In this document: piece after piece, positions 31,965 through 39,799 of the stretch
Numbering within the stretch: position 1 is the first letter of the stretch
How the letters are laid out: each line of letters begins with the position of its first letter
Source: a virus
Reading direction: 5' to 3' (one strand)
Virus record (IMG/VR): IMGVR_UViG_3300006028_000002
Span: 1-64,000 of that record
DNA: 64,000 bases
Translations under genes and position numbers: made by a program
Notes under the pieces: generated by a model
Seen by the model: the letters and a program-made list of their open reading frames with translations, nothing else
Databases searched by the model: none
Told to the model about the DNA's origin: nothing

Positions 31965-32441
31965 ATGAAGATGCCTATTATCGATCTCAGCTCACGTGAG
32001 GGGATCGACTGGAGTCAGCCGCAACCGTTTGGTACGTGGCGCTGTGACCGAGGTTATGAGACTGACGGTTACCAATGCCTCTGCCTGCAACGGGCCACCA
32101 CCGAGGTTAATGGTGAGAACTTGTGCACCGAGCACGCGCTGATCGAGACGCTTGATCGAATCCGATGTGAACTTGCGGAATCTCGTGAAGCTGCTCAAGA
32201 GACGGCTGAGCGACTGGGTGATATCGATGCTTCGCTGGCTACGGTGTCCGACGCGCTGTGGGATATCGGGCGCACTTTGCTGCCTTTCTGGCGACGCTGG
32301 TACCGGAGTCTGCGCGCTCGACGCTGGGCGAAACGGCAAACAGATAAAACGCAGCGACGACCCTGGGGTAAGGAGATGCCGGATAGCAGCCCTGCACCGG
32401 AGATGATGCCTGAGAGTGAATTGCGAGGACTGGATCAATGA
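31965..32441 (+). CDS. Hypothetical protein with Cys pair and coiled coil
   Basis: 158 residues. CDRGYETDGYQCLCLQR may bind metal; a heptad-rich middle (IETLDRIRCELAESREAAQE) suggests a coiled coil, and the end is basic. Four-base overlap with the next gene. Function unknown. Confidence 0.6.
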   Translation: MKMPIIDLSSREGIDWSQPQPFGTWRCDRGYETDGYQCLCLQRATTEVNGENLCTEHALIETLDRIRCELAESREAAQETAERLGDIDASLATVSDALWDIGRTLLPFWRRWYRSLRARRWAKRQTDKTQRRPWGKEMPDSSPAPEMMPESELRGLDQ

Positions 32442-32623
32442 CTGTAGCTGAGCTGATCCAGCAACTTCAGGCGCTACCTGCCGAGCTGCCGGTGTATTTC
32501 CGGGACACTGACGGGGACTGGCTACCATGCCAATCAACGGACGTGCAGCCGCAACATTTTTATGAGATGGGGCGGTACCTTATACGGCCTGGCACTAAGT
32601 GGTTTATTACAGTCGGCGATTAA
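32438..32623 (+). CDS. Small hypothetical protein
   Basis: 61 residues, MTVAELIQQLQALPAELPVY..., resembling the small 'Leu-Gln helix plus acidic beta' proteins common in phages. Coupled upstream. Function unknown. Confidence 0.55.
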   Translation: MTVAELIQQLQALPAELPVYFRDTDGDWLPCQSTDVQPQHFYEMGRYLIRPGTKWFITVGD

Positions 32624-32637
32624 TCTGATCCGCCCAA

Positions 32638-32646
32638 CGGGGTAGG
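32638..32646 (+). promoter_or_regulatory. Start-associated element CGGGGTAGG
   Basis: Plus-strand CGGGGTAGG 29 bases before the WhiB ATG, which has its own AAGGGAGG site. Here the element is distant and could be a promoter or leader part. Confidence 0.35.
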
Positions 32647-32675
32647 CATCGGATGAGCAGAAGGGAGGTGCCGAC

Positions 32676-32939
32676 ATGGCAGACTGGCGTGATCGTGCCG
32701 CGTGCCGCGACGAGGATCCGGAGCTTTTCTTTGCAGTCGGCACCTCCGGTCCGGCGTTGCTCCAGATTACTGAGGCCAAGGCTGTTTGCCGTCGCTGCCC
32801 TGTCAGTGCTGAGTGCTTGTCTTACGCGCTGCGCATGGGCTGCGATGACGGAGTGTTCGGCGGCATGTCTGCCGATGAAAGGCGGGCGCTCAAGCGGCGC
32901 AATGCTCGCACGGGTGCCCGCACTGGCACCAACGGATAG
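32676..32939 (+). CDS. WhiB-family iron-sulfur regulator
   Basis: 87 residues. Four Cys (CRDEDPELF, CRRCPVSAEC), the GVFGGMSADERR turn and the basic C-terminus match the Wbl family. These bind a [4Fe-4S] cluster and regulate transcription with sigma factor. Phage WhiB proteins occur in mycobacteriophages, where they can alter the host WhiB network and superinfection. AAGGGAGGTG site before ATG. Confidence 0.9.
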   Translation: MADWRDRAACRDEDPELFFAVGTSGPALLQITEAKAVCRRCPVSAECLSYALRMGCDDGVFGGMSADERRALKRRNARTGARTGTNG

Positions 32940-32949
32940 GAGGTGATGC

Positions 32950-33036
32950 ATGTCAGATCCCACGGGAGACCAGATAGGTGATCTCATCGATGAGGAGACC
33001 GCGCAAGCTGAGCACGATACGTTGAGCGGAGGCTAG
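32950..33036 (+). CDS. Tiny acidic peptide
   Basis: 28 residues, MSDPTGDQIGDLIDEETAQA..., with an AGGAGG site. Might be spurious; the short, acidic product has no family. Confidence 0.35.
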   Translation: MSDPTGDQIGDLIDEETAQAEHDTLSGG

Positions 33037-33040
33037 ATCG

Positions 33041-33295
33041 ATGATCGCGTTGCGCGAGCAGGCCAAAGAACTGGCGCCGCAGTTGCCTGACCCCGGTGCC
33101 TTGGTATTACGTGCCAAGCTGGCCGGGGGAACGTCGTGGCTATTGTGGCTGATTACCGCGGCGGCCTGCGGGATGATTGCTTGGCAGACCGGTCAAATCC
33201 TGGCCACCCAGCGCAGGGTGCGCGAGATCCTGGAAAGAATGGAGGATAACCAGGTGCTCTCCGGTGGTCGCTCAGTGAGAGAGTACAGCCGGTAA
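33041..33295 (+). CDS. Single-pass membrane protein
   Basis: 84 residues with one helix (GTSWLLWLITAAACGMIAWQ) and a charged coiled C-terminus (RVREILERMEDNQ). Ends the WhiB cluster, followed by a hairpin at 33303. Function unknown. Confidence 0.6.
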   Translation: MIALREQAKELAPQLPDPGALVLRAKLAGGTSWLLWLITAAACGMIAWQTGQILATQRRVREILERMEDNQVLSGGRSVREYSR

Positions 33296-33302
33296 CACCA
33301 TC

Positions 33303-33339
33303 CCCCCGGTCACGGGATACTGATTCCCATGACCGGGGG
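33303..33339 (+). terminator. Hairpin terminator (CCCCCGGTCA type)
   Basis: CCCCCGGTCA / TGACCGGGGG, 10-bp stem, 17-base loop. Same stem type as at 42311-42354. Confidence 0.6.
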
Positions 33340-33356
33340 TACCCAGTGGAGGAGAC

Positions 33357-33659
33357 ATGAATTTTAAGGATGCAGCGAAGATTGCTATTGAGGCCGCATG
33401 GGATGGCTATCGAACGCACCCGGCGGGAACCACCGTCACCCGTACCGTAGGGCCGTTGCATATGGGACTCGTGACCGAGCCCACGATGGCTGACGTTGAC
33501 CGGTGCTATTCGGTGCACGGAGTAGCGAGCGCGCGGGATCCCATGGTGCTGGTGCAATGGGGGGTCGGGCAGCGCAGCTGGGAATACACCCAGGATCTCC
33601 GGATCATCCCGGCCAACAACAACCCGCAACCCCGTGACATTCAGGCCGAGAAACCATGA
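33357..33659 (+). CDS. Small beta-rich hypothetical protein
   Basis: 100 residues, MNFKDAAKIAIEAAWDGYRT..., with RSWEYTQDLRIIPANNN at the end. No family recognised. Starts a new cluster after the terminator, with a GGAGG site. Function unknown. Confidence 0.55.
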   Translation: MNFKDAAKIAIEAAWDGYRTHPAGTTVTRTVGPLHMGLVTEPTMADVDRCYSVHGVASARDPMVLVQWGVGQRSWEYTQDLRIIPANNNPQPRDIQAEKP

Positions 33660-33994
33660 CATCCGTGATGGATCCGCACCGACCGGGGCGACTACCGCCG
33701 GGTGGGAAAACACACCGCCCGAATGAATGGCCACGCTGTCTCTCGCCTGCGCACGGCAATCCCGGACCCCGGGTACCACCCTCAGCTATTCACCCGTTTT
33801 GCGAACGCGCGGGCGAATACGGCGCGTTCTACGCCGCGGCGCACACCCATGGCCCACCGTGCTGCCCCGGCGAATGTGGCGGGTGCGGGGTGTGTCTCGA
33901 TCGGGTCGCCAGCATGTGTGATCGCTGCGCCGTGTGCGAAGGCTGCTGCCCGGGTCATGGCAAAGACGGCAAAGATGAGACCGGTGGACAATGA
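33656..33994 (+). CDS. Cys-rich protein, copy 1 of a tandem pair
   Basis: 112 residues with a C-terminal CCPGECGGCGVCLDR, CDRCAVCEGCCPGHG cluster. The following gene has the same cluster. The repeated CCPG...CLDR...CDRC...CCPGH pattern probably binds several zinc ions or an iron-sulfur cluster. Four-base overlaps link the pair. Function unknown. Confidence 0.6.
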   Translation: MTSVMDPHRPGRLPPGGKTHRPNEWPRCLSPAHGNPGPRVPPSAIHPFCERAGEYGAFYAAAHTHGPPCCPGECGGCGVCLDRVASMCDRCAVCEGCCPGHGKDGKDETGGQ

Positions 33995-34314
33995 TGGGCC
34001 GGCACTCGCGCAACGGCACAACGGATCGCTCGGAATGGGTACCGTGCCGTGCGCACGATTGCTGGGTACGCGTGCCGGTGGCAGCCATTCACCGTAGCCC
34101 CGGGTGTTTCCGGGCAATGGCCGGAGCAGCGCTGCTGGAGGCGGTCCGCAGACATCCGGTGCCATGCTGCCCGGGTAGCTGCCTCGGTTGCGATCGGTGC
34201 CTCGATCGGTTGGGATATCCGCAGCACTGGTGCATACGCTGTGACCGCTGCATCAATTGTTGCCCGGGACATGAGAAAGGTATGGCCAATGGAGGGACCG
34301 CAGGTAATGAATAA
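33991..34314 (+). CDS. Cys-rich protein, copy 2 of a tandem pair
   Basis: 107 residues ending CCPGSCLGCDRCLDRLGYPQ, then HWCIRCDRCINCCPGHE. It aligns with the previous gene over ~45 residues. The N-terminal halves differ. Probably a duplication that kept the metal-binding part. Confidence 0.65.
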   Translation: MMGRHSRNGTTDRSEWVPCRAHDCWVRVPVAAIHRSPGCFRAMAGAALLEAVRRHPVPCCPGSCLGCDRCLDRLGYPQHWCIRCDRCINCCPGHEKGMANGGTAGNE

Positions 34315-34690
34315 TACCGAGCTTCATTTGCTGCGGCAGACATTCCACTCCTATGTGGACGTCGCGCCAGTGGAGAAACTGATGGAGCTGGTGCGCTACC
34401 TCGCGGGTGCCCATCCCCGTTACCGGAATCAATTCGAGTGGCTGCACGTTGTGTGCCAGGCGGAGGGTGATGCGGCACCTATTCCGGCGCCCCTGGTGCT
34501 CTGTGAGGAGATCTATGACGAGCTGGAGGCCCTGGATCACATCCTGCGCTGGGTGTTGACGCAGACGGACAATAGGGCGTACCGCGCGGACATCCGCAAG
34601 CACCGCCGTGTCCTGGAACGCCTGCACAAACAGTTAGGCTTACGGCACGTGGCACCCCGACCGGTACCGGAAAGCGAGAAGATTAAATGA
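34307..34690 (+). CDS. Helical hypothetical protein
   Basis: 127 residues, MNNTELHLLRQTFHSYVDVA, rich in amphipathic helix (LCEEIYDELEALDHILRWVL), basic tail. ATG at 34307 chosen for its GGAGG site. Overlaps the next gene. Function unknown. Confidence 0.6.
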   Translation: MNNTELHLLRQTFHSYVDVAPVEKLMELVRYLAGAHPRYRNQFEWLHVVCQAEGDAAPIPAPLVLCEEIYDELEALDHILRWVLTQTDNRAYRADIRKHRRVLERLHKQLGLRHVAPRPVPESEKIK

Positions 34691-35025
34691 CCGTGGCCAG
34701 CCTGACCACTCCCCAACAGCGGCCCCGCGAACTGCTGGGATTCATCTCGATTGCGGCGATGTTCGGCGTCACCCCCAACACGGTGTACGTATGGATCAGC
34801 CGGGGCAACGATCCCGACTGGCCGGGGGTGCCGCCGTTTCCCGAGCCCGACTACGTGACGCGTACAGGGAGCGGACTGGTGCTGAGCTGGGAACCCGAGC
34901 GGGAACCGGAGATCCGGGCCTGGAGAAAGAGGCTACCCGGGCGGGGCTGGCGGAAAGGCAAGCGGGGGGATCCGCGCGTTATCCAGAGGAAAGGCACAAG
35001 CCATGACCGAATCGAAACCACCTAA
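34687..35025 (+). CDS. HTH (MerR/excisionase-like) DNA-binding protein
   Basis: 112 residues. LLGFISIAAMFGVTPNTVYV then WISRGNDPDWPGVP is the winged-helix start of MerR and recombination directionality factors. The basic C-terminus has RKGKRGDPRV. Could be an excisionase or regulator; no integrase is in the window to pair with. ATGA overlap upstream. Confidence 0.7.
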   Translation: MTVASLTTPQQRPRELLGFISIAAMFGVTPNTVYVWISRGNDPDWPGVPPFPEPDYVTRTGSGLVLSWEPEREPEIRAWRKRLPGRGWRKGKRGDPRVIQRKGTSHDRIETT

Positions 35026-35224
35026 AGCCGCAGTAGAACGGCATCACGAGCCCTACATCATCACGGGCGCTAGCGGCGATTTCCACCAGGCACGCTGCGA
35101 CACCCCCGGATGCACATGGGAGAGCCCCGAATTCGATGGCCGCCGATACCTCGCCGAGAATGCCGCAGAGGAACACATCAGAGCATGTGCCTACTGGCCC
35201 GGGACGGCACCGCATGTCGACTGA
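35003..35224 (+). CDS. Small Cys-containing protein
   Basis: 73 residues with ARCDTPGCTWESPEFDGR and a C-terminal ACAYWPG, a possible zinc ribbon. Overlaps its neighbours by 23 and 11 bases. Function unknown. Confidence 0.55.
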   Translation: MTESKPPKAAVERHHEPYIITGASGDFHQARCDTPGCTWESPEFDGRRYLAENAAEEHIRACAYWPGTAPHVD

Positions 35225-35474
35225 TCCTATGACCCGTAGGCAGGAGCGTCTCATCGAGGGATACGGACGCTATGATCCGCCGCACCAGGATCACATCGGC
35301 TGCCCTCGCGCCAAAACAGATATGACGCCCTGCGTCGCCCGGGACGGCATCGCCGCGTGCGGGGATAATCACCGTTGCATCGGTTGCCAACGGCACCCAG
35401 CTGAGTTGCTCACTGAACTGGTGCGCACCGTCACGTCACTGGTGCTACTGGCCAACGAAACGGATTTGCTGTGA
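35214..35474 (+). CDS. Small Cys-rich helical protein
   Basis: 86 residues, MSTDPMTRRQERLIEGYGRY, with CPRAKTDMTPCVARD...CGDNHRCIGCQRH likely metal-binding, then a hydrophobic helix (LLTELVRTVTSLVLLANE). TGATG overlap with the next gene. Function unknown. Confidence 0.55.
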   Translation: MSTDPMTRRQERLIEGYGRYDPPHQDHIGCPRAKTDMTPCVARDGIAACGDNHRCIGCQRHPAELLTELVRTVTSLVLLANETDLL

Positions 35475-35635
35475 TGACATCGCGCGTATGGGTAATCCCT
35501 CTTTTTGCGGCGGTGTGCGGTAGTTGCTTAGCGATGCTCACCTACGCGTTGGGCGCACCGTTTGTGGTGGCTCTGATCATGTCTATTTCTGTGACGTTGT
35601 TCGTGGGATTCATGATGTTGCTGATCATAAGCTGA
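35474..35635 (+). CDS. Two-helix membrane peptide
   Basis: 53 residues, MTSRVWVIPLFAAVCGSCLA then a second helix (ISVTLFVGFMMLLIIS). Coupled upstream. Last rightward gene before the convergent monooxygenase. Function unknown. Confidence 0.55.
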   Translation: MTSRVWVIPLFAAVCGSCLAMLTYALGAPFVVALIMSISVTLFVGFMMLLIIS

Positions 35636-35654
35636 AATGGAGTTGCTGTGAATG

Positions 35655-36821
35655 CTAGGGCTGGTACATCCGGCCGCTGTTGATCCAACCCCGGGCCCGT
35701 GGCCAGCGCGTCGCCAGATGCAGCACGGTGCGCTGCCGCGCTCGATCCACCCGATTCTGCGGGGTCATGAAACGCATGGTGGCGGTCACGTCGCGCTGGT
35801 CACGCAGCAATGCCGGGATCCGTTGGGTGGTGTAGCTGCGCAGAATCTCGGGCGACATATCACCGGTGATCACCCGGGCCAGTCGCGGTGCCAGGCACGC
35901 TACGTCGGCAATACCTGAGTTGAGCCCGCGTGCCCCGAAAGGCGCTACCAGGTGCGCGGCGTCCCCGGCGAAAAACACACGCGGTCGGGTAGTGGGGTAG
36001 TGCAGTTGCGGGAGGAGCCGCTGGTGGAATCGGTAGACGGAGGACCACACGAGTCGGTACGGGATCGAGCCGAACAACTGATCCAGCTTGACGCGCGCCA
36101 AGGTGTCGATGACTTCCGGGTCGATACCGCGTCCCAGCTGCCAGTCAACTCGCCAGATGTTGCTGGGTTGGGGATGGATGAGCACGGTGGACCCCGGATG
36201 GCATGGGTGGTCGAAATGGAATCGCGGTTCAGCTGGCCAGTCGACTGCGGCACGCACGTCGGTGATGAGGAACTGATCGGGGTAGGAGGCCCCTGGAAAC
36301 GGCAGGCGCATTGCCTCGCGCATCGTGGAACGGCACCCATCGGCGGCCACCACGTAGCGGAAGTTACAGGTACGCAGTGAAGGATCGCCGGTATCGACGG
36401 CCAGCGTCACCGAGGCATCATCCACGCCGAGCCCGACCACCCGGCATCTCCAGCACAGCTCAATGAGTTCGGATGCCTCTGCCGCATCGAGCAGCAACGT
36501 CTCCAGCGCACTCTGCGGGTAGTTGGTCCACAGTGGCAGCTCACCCGGCGCCGGCTCGGGCAGGATCAGGGTGTGCACCTCGGCCTCGCGGTAGAAGGTG
36601 CGCCGTACCCGCCACGCAACGCCGCCCCCCACGATGAATGACGTCACCCCCAACGGTTCCCACGTCGTCAGGGCCGAGCGGTGCAGCGCGATGGCTCGGG
36701 AACCCACGCACCCCCGCTCGCCGGCATCCAGCACGGTGCTGGGCACCCCGCGGCGGGCCAGCTCCAGCGCCAGCGTCAACCCGACCGGACCTGCGCCGAC
36801 AATGCCCACGGGTGCGCTCAC
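35655..36821 (-). CDS. FAD-dependent monooxygenase (aromatic hydroxylase type)
   Basis: 388 residues. GIVGAGPVGLTLALELARRG is the FAD-binding GxGxxG, VVAADGCRSTMRE the DG motif, and VFFAGDAAHLVAPFGARGLN the GD motif of class A flavoprotein monooxygenases. These hydroxylate or oxidise organic substrates with NADPH and O2. It has no obvious phage role, lies convergent to a small membrane gene, and is divergent from the haloperoxidase gene, so the two may share a control region. Substrate unknown. Confidence 0.88.
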   Translation of the reverse strand: MSAPVGIVGAGPVGLTLALELARRGVPSTVLDAGERGCVGSRAIALHRSALTTWEPLGVTSFIVGGGVAWRVRRTFYREAEVHTLILPEPAPGELPLWTNYPQSALETLLLDAAEASELIELCWRCRVVGLGVDDASVTLAVDTGDPSLRTCNFRYVVAADGCRSTMREAMRLPFPGASYPDQFLITDVRAAVDWPAEPRFHFDHPCHPGSTVLIHPQPSNIWRVDWQLGRGIDPEVIDTLARVKLDQLFGSIPYRLVWSSVYRFHQRLLPQLHYPTTRPRVFFAGDAAHLVAPFGARGLNSGIADVACLAPRLARVITGDMSPEILRSYTTQRIPALLRDQRDVTATMRFMTPQNRVDRARQRTVLHLATRWPRARGWINSGRMYQP

Positions 36822-37008
36822 GGCGCGGGAGCATAGCGGTGCGTTTATCAGCCACTACCCGGTGTGGCGTGCGCACGTCTTAAAGTCCGGTTAGGGGGAT
36901 CTTAGTGCTGACTTAGTCCTGACCGCGTGCGCACGGCTAAGCCTCGGTTTCGTCACTTTTCCACAACCTCATCGTTAGTCGGGCACCCGGTGCTCGGGAG
37001 GGGGATTC
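36822..37008. promoter_or_regulatory. 187-base divergent control region of the oxidase genes
   Basis: Separates the monooxygenase (leftward) and haloperoxidase (rightward) starts. Contains repeated CTTAG(T) segments around 36880-36920 and a GGGAGGGGG ribosome site for the haloperoxidase. No clear -35/-10 pair found. Confidence 0.4.
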
Positions 37009-38340
37009 ATGGCTTACCGTCGCAGCTTTCGCATCGCCGCAGCCCTGCTGGCGTGTCTGGGACTACTGTCTTGCACCCCGGCGAACGTGCGCAGCTACCG
37101 ACCGGCCGCCGCAGCGGCCCCCACATTCGATCACGTTCTGTACTGGGATTCGGTGCTGCTCGATGCCTTCCGCCGAGCCGGCGGTCCCCCCACCACGCTC
37201 ACCCGAGCCGCCGCGATCATGCATGTGGCCATGTACGATGCCGCCAATTCGATCACTCCGATCGGCACCCCGTACCTGGCCCGTTATCCGGGTGGGGGCA
37301 GTCTGGACGCCGAGATGGACCGGGCGGCCTACGACAGTTTGCGCGGCGTGTTCCCCGACCAGGACATGCTCACCCCCTATCTGCTCGCCCAGCCGGCCAA
37401 CTCGACAACCCTGCTGGCCAGTGACAGCCCGGGTGCGCGCTCGGCTGCCGCGGTGCTTGCCAACCGATTCGATGACGGCGGCAACGCGCCCATGACCTAT
37501 GCCGCGGTGCAGTCCCCCGGGCATTGGCGACCCACCGGATCCGGCGAGGCAGCCAGTCCCGAGTGGGGCAGCGTCAAACCGTGGACCATGACCGCTGCCG
37601 ACCAGTTCCGGCCACCCGATCCGCTCGGGTACAGCGATGGTGCGGCGATGCTGCGCAGCAAGGCGTACGCCGATCAGGTACGCGAGGTATCAAGTCTAGG
37701 TCGGTGGAACTCAACTACTCGAACGGCTGACCAGACCAACATCGCGCGGTTTTGGGCGGAGGATGTCGACGGCACCGAGAAGCCCCCCGGCCAGCTGTTG
37801 GCTTTTACCCAGATCATCGCGCGTAATCACGGCTTGACCGAGGCACAGAACGCCCGGCTGTTCGCGCTGACATCAATGGGCCTGGCCGATGCGGCGATCA
37901 CCGCCTGGCAGCGCAAGTACTACTCGCCGCTCAACGTATGGCGGCCCGAGACGGCGATCCAGCAGGCCGACCTTGACGACAATCCGGCCACCGTCGCCGA
38001 CCGGGACTGGCACCCGCTATCGAGCGATGCCAATGGCGTGCCGTTCACCCCACCTTTCCCCAGCTACACGTCCGGGCATTCCACCATGGGCGGTGCCTGG
38101 TCAGCGGTGATGGACGGTTTCTTTGGTACCGACCGGGATAGTTTCATCGGCACCAGCGATGACATCCACTGCATTGGCTGCACCCGGGTGTACGGAAGCT
38201 ACACGCAGGCCGGATTCGAGGACGCCATCAGCCGGGTCTTCAACGGCGTTCATTACAAAATGGATTGTATCGAGGGTTACAATTCTGGGCGCAAGGTGGG
38301 GGCGTGGACGGTCAATCGCTACCTGCTGCCAGCTCGTTAG
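37009..38340 (+). CDS. Vanadium-dependent haloperoxidase-like PAP2 enzyme, exported lipoprotein
   Basis: 443 residues. The N-terminus (RSFRIAAALLACLGLLSC) is a lipoprotein signal ending LLSC. Active-site motifs of the vanadium haloperoxidase/acid phosphatase fold are present: RKYYSPLNVWRP, FPSYTSGHSTMGGA and RVFNGVHYKMDCIEG. Haloperoxidases oxidise halides with peroxide; the fold's phosphatases cleave phosphates. The first motif has eight residues between Lys and Arg, two more than usual, so activity is uncertain. A secreted member is unexpected in phage DNA. Confidence 0.82.
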   Translation: MAYRRSFRIAAALLACLGLLSCTPANVRSYRPAAAAAPTFDHVLYWDSVLLDAFRRAGGPPTTLTRAAAIMHVAMYDAANSITPIGTPYLARYPGGGSLDAEMDRAAYDSLRGVFPDQDMLTPYLLAQPANSTTLLASDSPGARSAAAVLANRFDDGGNAPMTYAAVQSPGHWRPTGSGEAASPEWGSVKPWTMTAADQFRPPDPLGYSDGAAMLRSKAYADQVREVSSLGRWNSTTRTADQTNIARFWAEDVDGTEKPPGQLLAFTQIIARNHGLTEAQNARLFALTSMGLADAAITAWQRKYYSPLNVWRPETAIQQADLDDNPATVADRDWHPLSSDANGVPFTPPFPSYTSGHSTMGGAWSAVMDGFFGTDRDSFIGTSDDIHCIGCTRVYGSYTQAGFEDAISRVFNGVHYKMDCIEGYNSGRKVGAWTVNRYLLPAR

Positions 38341-38929
38341 TGCTCCCCATGATGGCCTGATAGTACCGATCTGAGATGGCTTGACGATCGTACGGGTTAC
38401 CACGTTTCTTAGCCCAGTGCACTGTGTAGCGTGTCTTCTCACATGCTAGACACTCCCGATGATTATTTTTCAGTGCTTGAGGCGATAGATTGGGCGCGCG
38501 TAATGCATGACCGTATGGGCAGTGTGTGCGCTTCTGCATATGATGCTTGCCATTACGGGACCGGTCGCGCATGTTGTCGGCACGAGTGCCCCAGTACAGG
38601 TTTGTGTCCACGTTGTTTTCTGGATCGTCGTCTCGATGGCAACTTTCGTGGTTATCGGGGCATGGGCCCACGAAGGCTGTCAACACGAGAACATGAACTA
38701 GGCAGCATGTACGTTCTCCAGCGACACACAAAGATACTCGTTGGTGTGCGGTTTGTTTGTTTGCGTACGCCTTGAGTACTCGGCCTGGGCGTAGTGATGT
38801 CTGGTCACAGTGCGGGTTGTAAACCATCCGATCCAAGCTGCGGACACGGCCGAGGTTTGATACCTCATAGAATCCCTCGAAACCGACAACAGGTAGCCAG
38901 CGCTCGATCACACTGCTAAGATCTTCCAC
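38312..38929 (-). CDS. NUMOD4/HNH endonuclease overlapping the haloperoxidase end
   Basis: 205 residues. ERWLPVVGFEGFYEVSNLGR is NUMOD4; ESCHRDDDPENNVDTNLYWG then TRADNMRDRSRNGKHH is HNH; a C-terminal CPYGHAL...CLACEK zinc ribbon follows. Its last 29 bases overlap the haloperoxidase stop region on the other strand. Homing endonuclease, perhaps the carrier of the cargo block. Confidence 0.85.
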   Translation of the reverse strand: MEDLSSVIERWLPVVGFEGFYEVSNLGRVRSLDRMVYNPHCDQTSLRPGRVLKAYANKQTAHQRVSLCVAGERTCCLVHVLVLTAFVGPCPDNHESCHRDDDPENNVDTNLYWGTRADNMRDRSRNGKHHMQKRTHCPYGHALRAPNLSPQALKNNHRECLACEKTRYTVHWAKKRGNPYDRQAISDRYYQAIMGSTNELAAGSD

Positions 38930-38964
38930 GTTCGACTCCCAGAAGTCGGATCACTGCCCTGGGC

Positions 38965-39198
38965 TTGTTAGCGCAAGCGCCGGGGCACCTAACTCTGACC
39001 GTAGCAGAGGTCGGTGGTTTAGTGCTCGACTGGGATGACGCCGAGTTGGCCCGCAAGATTCGGGAGTGGGCGATGCGTGCCCGTCCCAACGCTGCCGCAC
39101 TACGCCGGGTCTGCGCCGAGTTCGAGCTGACCGAGCTGGCCGATGAGCTGCTCGCCGAGCGCGCTGCCGAGCAACCCGAGCTGGAGACCTCCGCCTGA
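38965..39198 (+). CDS. Small helical protein, start uncertain
   Basis: About 77 residues, acidic helices (ELARKIREWAMRARPNAAAL, ELTELADELLAERAAEQ). The only near start is a TTG, and the frame is open back to a TAA at about 38913, next to the HNH gene. Possibly a remnant cut by the HNH insertion. Function unknown. Confidence 0.45.
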   Translation: MLAQAPGHLTLTVAEVGGLVLDWDDAELARKIREWAMRARPNAAALRRVCAEFELTELADELLAERAAEQPELETSA

Positions 39199-39606
39199 TT
39201 GGCGCCTTTCCTCCCGCTATATGCCCGTGGCTGAAGGCTGCGCTGCCACCAGCGCTGCTCCATTAGCGTGAATCTTGCAACGCGTAGCCCGTACCTGGTC
39301 AGAGGGCTTGTAAAACGTAACCAGTCGCAGTACAGTAAAGGTACAACAGAAAATGAGAAAAGCCGAAAGGCCCCCAGTCCCTTAACAACTCAAAAGGTTC
39401 CCGATCACCGGAAGCATCGGGGGTGTGCGGGTAGCTAACGTGAACTGGACCCGCCCAGCACACCAGCTGAGATCCCGCTCCGGCTAGCCCCCCTGAACCA
39501 CACCCGCTCGAAACGCGCAACTATTAGCCCGGACAAACACGGGAAGCATCTAGACGCAGCCGAGAGCGGGTCCACCTAAACATTCAACGCTTAGAATCGA
39601 GACATC
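39199..39606. other. 408-base leader/non-coding region
   Basis: No convincing gene. Contains the promoter at 39308-39336 and a small hairpin (CCCGAT / ATCGGG, 39400-39421), and a 10-codon ATG frame (near 39351) that could be a leader peptide. The first downstream gene starts about 265 bases after the likely transcription start, so a long leader or a small RNA is possible. Confidence 0.45.
39308..39336 (+). promoter_or_regulatory. Promoter TTGTAA-17-TACAGT
   Basis: TTGTAA at 39308-39313, 17 bases, TACAGT at 39331-39336. It points right into the small-gene cluster. Confidence 0.55.
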
Positions 39607-39780
39607 ATGACTACCGCCTATCGGGTGATAGCTAAAGCTAGGCGCGGATATGATATCCCTGACTGGTACAGCAGTAAGTCTTGTACTTGGGATCAAGCAC
39701 AGCAGCTAGTGGAAAAACTACACCAATGGTGCGATGACCCGGCAATCCTCACGATCAATATCAAAGAATGCACCGAATAG
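39607..39780 (+). CDS. Small hypothetical protein, paralog of the next gene
   Basis: 57 residues, MTTAYRVIAKARRGYDIPDW..., ending DDPAILTINIKECTE. Shares the leader AGAATCGAGACATCATGA and a similar layout (helix then DPxxI-type strand) with the gene at 39800. Function unknown. Confidence 0.6.
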   Translation: MTTAYRVIAKARRGYDIPDWYSSKSCTWDQAQQLVEKLHQWCDDPAILTINIKECTE

Positions 39781-39799
39781 TACTAAGAATCGAGACATC

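Noticed and set aside
38930-38950. tRNA-like GTTCGACTCCC
   Set aside because: The sequence resembles a T-loop, but the flanking bases cannot form the T-stem and no acceptor or anticodon arm is found.
39299-39520. 73-codon minus-strand frame
   Set aside because: No ribosome site, composition unlike neighbours, and it overlaps a good plus-strand promoter.
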